Part shown: in pieces, positions 60,585 through 64,000 of the stretch
Numbering within the stretch: the first letter of the stretch is position 1
How the letters are laid out: every line of letters begins with the position of its first letter
Assembly: GCF_900114675.1 (NCBI RefSeq)
Contig: NZ_FOZM01000003.1
Span: forward strand, 62,001-126,000
From: Yoonia litorea
GTDB taxonomy: Bacteria > Pseudomonadota > Alphaproteobacteria > Rhodobacterales > Rhodobacteraceae
Direction: 5' to 3'
Length of the DNA stretch: 64,000 nucleotides
Notes under the pieces: model-generated
Seen by the model: the letters and a program-made list of their open reading frames with translations, nothing else
The model's database searches: none
Told to the model about the DNA's origin: nothing
Program-made: the position numbers and the translations under genes

Positions 60585-60610
60585 AACGTCCGAACATCGT
60601 GCAGGGTTGC
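60585..60610 (-). promoter_or_regulatory. Variant EcfG-like promoter for the App1 gene
   Basis: GCAAC-N17-CGTT on the minus strand, one mismatch in the -35, at the usual distance (37 nt) from ATG 60548. Confidence 0.45.
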
Positions 60611-60667
60611 GACGGCCGCGGCGAAAGCCGCAAAGCAGCTGCGGAAGGCATGCCAGAAAAGGTGAGG

Positions 60668-61494
60668 ATGTCTGAACCTTGTATCATCTGCGTCGCCATC
60701 ACCGGCTCATCGCCACGCAAGGCAAACAATCCCGCCGTGCGGATCACTGTGTCCGAACAGATTGAAAGCACACATGAGGCCTAAGAGGCCGACGCGACGA
60801 TTGCCCATGTCCATGTGCGCAATGATGATGAAACCCCGTCCAGCGATCCTGACAAATTCGCGCGCCTGAAAGAGGGCCTCATCGCGCATTGCCCAGACAT
60901 GATCATCCAGTTCTCGACCGGAGGGCGGTCGGGGGCAGTGCGGGAACGTGGCGGGATGTTGCCCCTGCGCCCGGAGATGGCCTCGCTTTCGGTTGGGTCG
61001 AACAATTTTCCGACGCGGGTCTATGAAAATCCGCCCGATCTGGTGGATTGGCTGGCCGCGGAAATGATGACCCACGACATCAAACCAGAGATCGAGGCTT
61101 TCGATCTCAGCCATATCTACAAAGCCGCCCAGATGCACGCGGCAGGTCAGATAGCGGCTACGCCGTGCGTGCAATTCGTGATGGGCGTCAAGAATGCCAT
61201 GCCCGCCGATGAAGTCGTGTTCGACTTTTATGTCCAGACCGTGGGCGGCTCTTTGGGCCGGATGCCTTTTGGTGCGCCGCTGGTATTGGTGCGTCGCAAC
61301 TGCTCGTCAATGAATGGTCTGTCAGCGGGGGCGGCCACGCACGCACCGGTCTGGAAGATAACGTGCGGTTGGATCGCGCAACGCTGGCCCCATCAAATGC
61401 CGCGTTAGTCAGGCGGGTCTTTGATCTCTGCGCGCAGTATGTGCGCCCTGTGGCCACGCCGCCGCGGGCGCGGCAGATCCTGCAAATTACCTAG
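60668..61494 (+). pseudogene. Decayed BKACE (DUF849, beta-keto acid cleavage enzyme) gene
   Basis: The frame from ATG 60668 (GTGAGG upstream) encodes a normal BKACE start (CIICVAITGSSPRKANNPAV, then EQIESTHEA), then an in-frame TAA at 60782. After it the same frame continues with HVHVRNDDETPSSDPDKFAR, QFSTGGRSGA, SVGSNNFPTRVYENPPDL, EIEAFDLSH and QFVMGVKNAMPADE. Near 61245 a frameshift, in effect a one-base loss, moves the rest to another frame, which carries WCAAGIGASQLLVNEWSV, GGHARTGLEDNVRLDRATL and a final stop at 61492. The enzyme would have cleaved beta-keto acids with acetyl-CoA. Two lesions make a single assembly error unlikely. Confidence 0.85.
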
Positions 61495-62312
61495 GCAGCG
61501 ATCTGGCTGGCTTGACGGTTGTCGAGCGACCGCGCGACCAGAGGTTGATCAAACACCTGCAACCGCTTCAGTGCAGGCAGGAAACGGTTGTGCCGCTCGA
61601 CCGCGCCCAGTGCGGCCATCCCCATACAATACTTTGAACACTGTTTGGTCGGATGCAGGTGGACCGCCCTAAGGATTTTGTCAGCCAACCCGTTGCCGCG
61701 CGCCGATTTGGTTTCGAGGATAAAATGGCCGGAAGGTGTTGCGCGTCTGAACCTCCCGTTGTGGAACGCCAGATTTGTGTCGATGGTCATCCGCTCACCC
61801 CCCTGTTTGGCAACAAGAGTGATGCGCGCATATTGCATCTCGATCACCGGCGCGATCTGCCGCGCCAAGGCGGTGCCATACATATCGCTGTGGCACTTAT
61901 CGATAAAAGCGAGCGCCTCTGTTGAAAGCCCCTTTTCGGGCTCCGCAAGCTTCAGCCGTTTCTTGACCGTGATATCCCGCACGTCTTTCAGTTTGACTTC
62001 CAGATAACTGAAACCGGCATCGAGATAGGTTCTGATCCGCACCTTGCAGCGTTTCCGGCGGCCCTGATGGTGGTCGTGATAAAAGCGCGCATCGTGGTCG
62101 TCAAAATACTGTGTAGCATAGGTAAACGAACGCTTTCCTGCGATCTCCAGCACGTCAAAGTGGTCCTGAAACTGTGCAAAGGCAGCAATGAGCCGAGGGG
62201 CAGGGACGATATATTTGCGGTCCAGCCTTTCCAGCATCGCAGCCTTGCCGTTCAGCTCTTCGAGTGTGATGGCATCAAATGCGGACAGCGCCGTTGCGAC
62301 GCGACCGTCCAT
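61491..62312 (-). CDS. VTC-domain polyphosphate polymerase-like protein
   Basis: A 273-residue protein with the VTC/tunnel-fold pattern: ERLDRKYIVPAPRL near residue 30, TQYFDDHDARFYHDHHQGRR near 68, KVRIRTYLDAGFSYLEVKLK near 90 and FILETKSARG near 197. The basic residues K, R and the Glu pairs that line the tunnel are seen. In yeast the VTC domain makes polyphosphate; in bacteria it accompanies DUF4956 or CotH genes. ATG 62312 overlaps the stop of the DUF4956 gene (TGATG). No EcfG motif precedes the pair. Confidence 0.83.
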   Translation of the reverse strand: MDGRVATALSAFDAITLEELNGKAAMLERLDRKYIVPAPRLIAAFAQFQDHFDVLEIAGKRSFTYATQYFDDHDARFYHDHHQGRRKRCKVRIRTYLDAGFSYLEVKLKDVRDITVKKRLKLAEPEKGLSTEALAFIDKCHSDMYGTALARQIAPVIEMQYARITLVAKQGGERMTIDTNLAFHNGRFRRATPSGHFILETKSARGNGLADKILRAVHLHPTKQCSKYCMGMAALGAVERHNRFLPALKRLQVFDQPLVARSLDNRQASQIAA

Positions 62313-62905
62313 CACGATACCTGTCCTTTGCCCGTGTTGCGGTAAAAGACATTAATCTGCGCCATATCGGTGATGTAGTTGAGCGCAACAATGTCATAGC
62401 TCATCACCTCCACCCCAAGACGCGCCGACAGGCCCGCGCGCATTTTTGCAGGGTCAGAGAGAGCATCATGGTCAATCTTGTCGAGTGTGATCTTGATGCT
62501 GTCGACGGATTTCAGAATGCCCGGGTGATCGAAAATATAGGCCCCCAAAAGGACCATCCCCACGATCACGATGACGAAGGGCAAGGTGGTCCCTTTGACC
62601 GAACAGATCACGGCAATCGCCACCGCACCGAAGAAATAGGCGATTTCGATCTTGCTGATCTGTTCTGACCGCAACGTGAACAGCGCAAGAATAGCAAAAA
62701 GCCCGAAACCGGCTGCCAGCGAAAATTCGACCGAGCCAAGAATGGACAGCACGCCGAAGGCAAAAATATTGAACAAGGATGCAGCCGTGACCAGTTCCTT
62801 GTCACGATAACGTCTGTAAAACAGCCCGAAAATCAGCAACGACATCGCTACCAGGTTTACCAAAAAACGTTCCAGCGTGCCTGTGGCAAGCAGGTCGTTG
62901 ATCAT
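62312..62905 (-). CDS. DUF4956 membrane protein
   Basis: A 197-residue protein with four N-terminal membrane segments (NLVAMSLLIFGLFYRRY; FNIFAFGVLSILG; GFGLFAILALFTLRSEQISK; FFGAVAIAVICS) and a soluble C-terminal domain (SARLGVEVMSYDIVALNYIT). The TLRSEQISKIE motif after the third segment is typical of DUF4956. GGGGAGG lies upstream of ATG 62905. The gene is coupled to the VTC-domain gene, a known pairing; the proteins probably act together at the membrane, perhaps in polyphosphate formation. Confidence 0.87.
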   Translation of the reverse strand: MINDLLATGTLERFLVNLVAMSLLIFGLFYRRYRDKELVTAASLFNIFAFGVLSILGSVEFSLAAGFGLFAILALFTLRSEQISKIEIAYFFGAVAIAVICSVKGTTLPFVIVIVGMVLLGAYIFDHPGILKSVDSIKITLDKIDHDALSDPAKMRAGLSARLGVEVMSYDIVALNYITDMAQINVFYRNTGKGQVS

Positions 62906-63118
62906 CGGCCGGTCCTCCCCATTTCGTGACGGCGCTGTCACACCGGTGTCATATGAATCAGCGACAATTCCGGTGCGCGGTGTATCGTTTGATAGCGCCT
63001 GATTTCTTAACGTCCGGTAAGTGAGATTGGATCACTTGCCATCTCTTGTTTTCGGCCTTCGTCATGCGACATCGGCAGATTTTTGCCGCCCCGCGGTTTT
63101 GCGGCAGAGGCCGAAAAG
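62906..63118. other. Gap between divergent DUF4956 and L,D-transpeptidase genes
   Basis: About 310 nt in all to ATG 63216. No gene seen. The only clear signal is the EcfG site at 63119; a palindromic CACCGGTG lies at 62941. Confidence 0.5.
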
Positions 63119-63144
63119 GGAACATATCCCCGAATTCACGCGTT
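63119..63144 (+). promoter_or_regulatory. EcfG-type promoter for the L,D-transpeptidase gene
   Basis: Exact GGAAC-N17-CGTT, 72 nt before ATG 63216. Confidence 0.78.
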
Positions 63145-63215
63145 TATCCCGCAAATGAGTGTCGTGTCCGCACACGTCAGAAGGCCACGCGGACCATCAC
63201 GAAAGGAGAATTGTC

Positions 63216-63872
63216 ATGTTGGCTCGTCGTCACTTTATCAAAACATCCGCAGCTCTGTTCGGGGCAGCGGTCCTGCCGCAAACTGCATTTGCAAGCAGCG
63301 GCCAGTGGAACGCATGGGATGCCCAGATCACACCCGTCAATTTTGATCTTTACAGCAGCAATCCTTGGGGAATTCACCCGCGGTTCCTGCCACGTCTTGT
63401 CGAAGCAAACGCAGGTCTGACGCCAGGCGACATCCACGTCGATCCTGTTGCGCGTTATCTTTACCACATCCGTGAAGACGGTCTGGCCATGCGCTTTGGC
63501 GTCGCCATTGCAAAGGGCAACCTCTATGAGCCCGGTGTCTACACGATCAAGCGCAAGGCGCGTTGGCCGGGCTGGACACCGACGGCTGCGATGATCGCAC
63601 GCGAACCAGAGGTTTACGCCCAATACGAAGACGGTATGCCCGGCGGGCCGGACAATCCGTTGGGATCACGCGCCCTCTACCTCTACGACGGACCGCGCGA
63701 TACATATCTGCGCATCCACGGCACAAACGAGCCACGCTCAATCGGTGGGCGCGCCAGCTCCGGCTGTGTGCGCATGATCATGGCGCATATCAACGCGCTT
63801 TACCCGATGGTGGATCGTGGCGTGCGTGCACATCTGCACGACGCCAATACACTGCGCACTGCGACCAGCTAG
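63216..63872 (+). CDS. L,D-transpeptidase (YkuD domain), Tat-exported
   Basis: A 218-residue exported enzyme. The signal has a twin-arginine motif (RRHFIK) and ends near AFAS. The YkuD domain shows ARYLYHIRED, GVAIAKGNLYEPGVYTI and the catalytic HGTNEP...SSGCVRM motif with its Cys and His. It forms 3-3 crosslinks in murein or ties lipoprotein to it. AAAGGAG precedes ATG 63216. With an EcfG-type promoter upstream it would strengthen the wall under stress. Overlaps the convergent gene at the window end by 3 nt. Confidence 0.92.
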   Translation: MLARRHFIKTSAALFGAAVLPQTAFASSGQWNAWDAQITPVNFDLYSSNPWGIHPRFLPRLVEANAGLTPGDIHVDPVARYLYHIREDGLAMRFGVAIAKGNLYEPGVYTIKRKARWPGWTPTAAMIAREPEVYAQYEDGMPGGPDNPLGSRALYLYDGPRDTYLRIHGTNEPRSIGGRASSGCVRMIMAHINALYPMVDRGVRAHLHDANTLRTATS

Positions 63873-64000
63873 ACCGACGCGCAGATGGGACGACCACTTG
63901 CATCACGTAGTGGCAAGATGGTCGTCTCGACCGGGCTTGTGTGCTCATACCAATAGCAGTTGTCCTCTTCCCGCAGGATCACGGTCGACAAATCCTGTCC
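63869..64000 (-). CDS. Partial hypothetical protein (C-terminal 43 residues)
   Basis: The minus strand is open from the right edge to TAG at 63869-63871 and encodes a protein-like end (ILREEDNCYWYEHTSPVETT, then ILPLRDASGRPICASV) with two Cys. Codon use matches the neighbours. It is convergent with the L,D-transpeptidase gene, the stops overlapping. Too little is visible to name a family. Confidence 0.5.
   Translation of the reverse strand, partial: GQDLSTVILREEDNCYWYEHTSPVETTILPLRDASGRPICASV

Overview
The window looks like chromosomal DNA of a marine alphaproteobacterium of the Rhodobacterales (Roseobacter group). Reasons: G+C-rich, GC-ending codons; the order rsfS-rlmH-gpmI-envC-ctpA; an IalB-type secreted protein; an ABC cassette for plant or algal saccharides; an operon for stepwise N-demethylation of betaine-type compounds; and promoters of the alphaproteobacterial EcfG type. 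No rRNA, tRNA, CRISPR array, insertion sequence or phage was seen.

Left part (1-17.8 kb). A carbohydrate operon holds a substrate-binding protein (start outside the window), two permeases, an ATPase, a GH2 beta-mannosidase, a sugar-phosphate isomerase-like protein and a Gfo/Idh/MocA oxidoreductase. It probably imports and breaks down mannosides. Then come rlmN, an IalB-like periplasmic protein, an asparaginase-II-family protein, exonuclease III, an MDR reductase and the conserved block rsfS-rlmH-gpmI-envC-ctpA. An 18-codon upstream ORF ends in TAATG on the rsfS start.

Middle part (17.9-32.1 kb). After a small porin-like protein comes a tightly packed minus-strand operon: XRE/cupin regulator, GFA-type protein, FAD/GcvT dehydrogenase, flavin-reductase-like protein, homocysteine S-methyltransferase, second FAD/GcvT dehydrogenase. 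This fits demethylation of glycine betaine, dimethylglycine and sarcosine, with the GFA-type protein perhaps dealing with formaldehyde. A thiolase, MDR dehydrogenase and free-methionine-sulfoxide reductase operon follows, then a gamma-glutamyltransferase and a GMC oxidoreductase.

Right part (32.3-64 kb). This is the remarkable region. Eighteen exact GGAAC-N16/17-CGTT motifs, the consensus of the EcfG general-stress sigma factor, lie here. Every one is correctly oriented 22-91 nt before a start codon. None was found in the other half, and about one is expected by chance in the whole window. They precede a cation/proton antiporter, a 2001-residue RTX protein with unusual acidic Glu-Ala/Glu-Val repeats, a TbpB-like lipoprotein, two MscS channels, an outer-membrane barrel, DUF998, PRC-barrel, AI-2E/PerM, YqaE-DUF4112-PNPOx, DUF883-holin-DUF3618, YihY, a HAD-like protein without its catalytic Asp, an attachment-type protein, PLDc_N, TerB and an L,D-transpeptidase. 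I read this as a genomic island of general-stress genes for envelope and osmotic protection. It also holds a divergent HlyC-like acyltransferase beside the RTX gene, a structured small-RNA candidate with a C-rich loop, and a decayed BKACE gene. The sigma factor EcfG and its regulators PhyR and NepR are not in the window.
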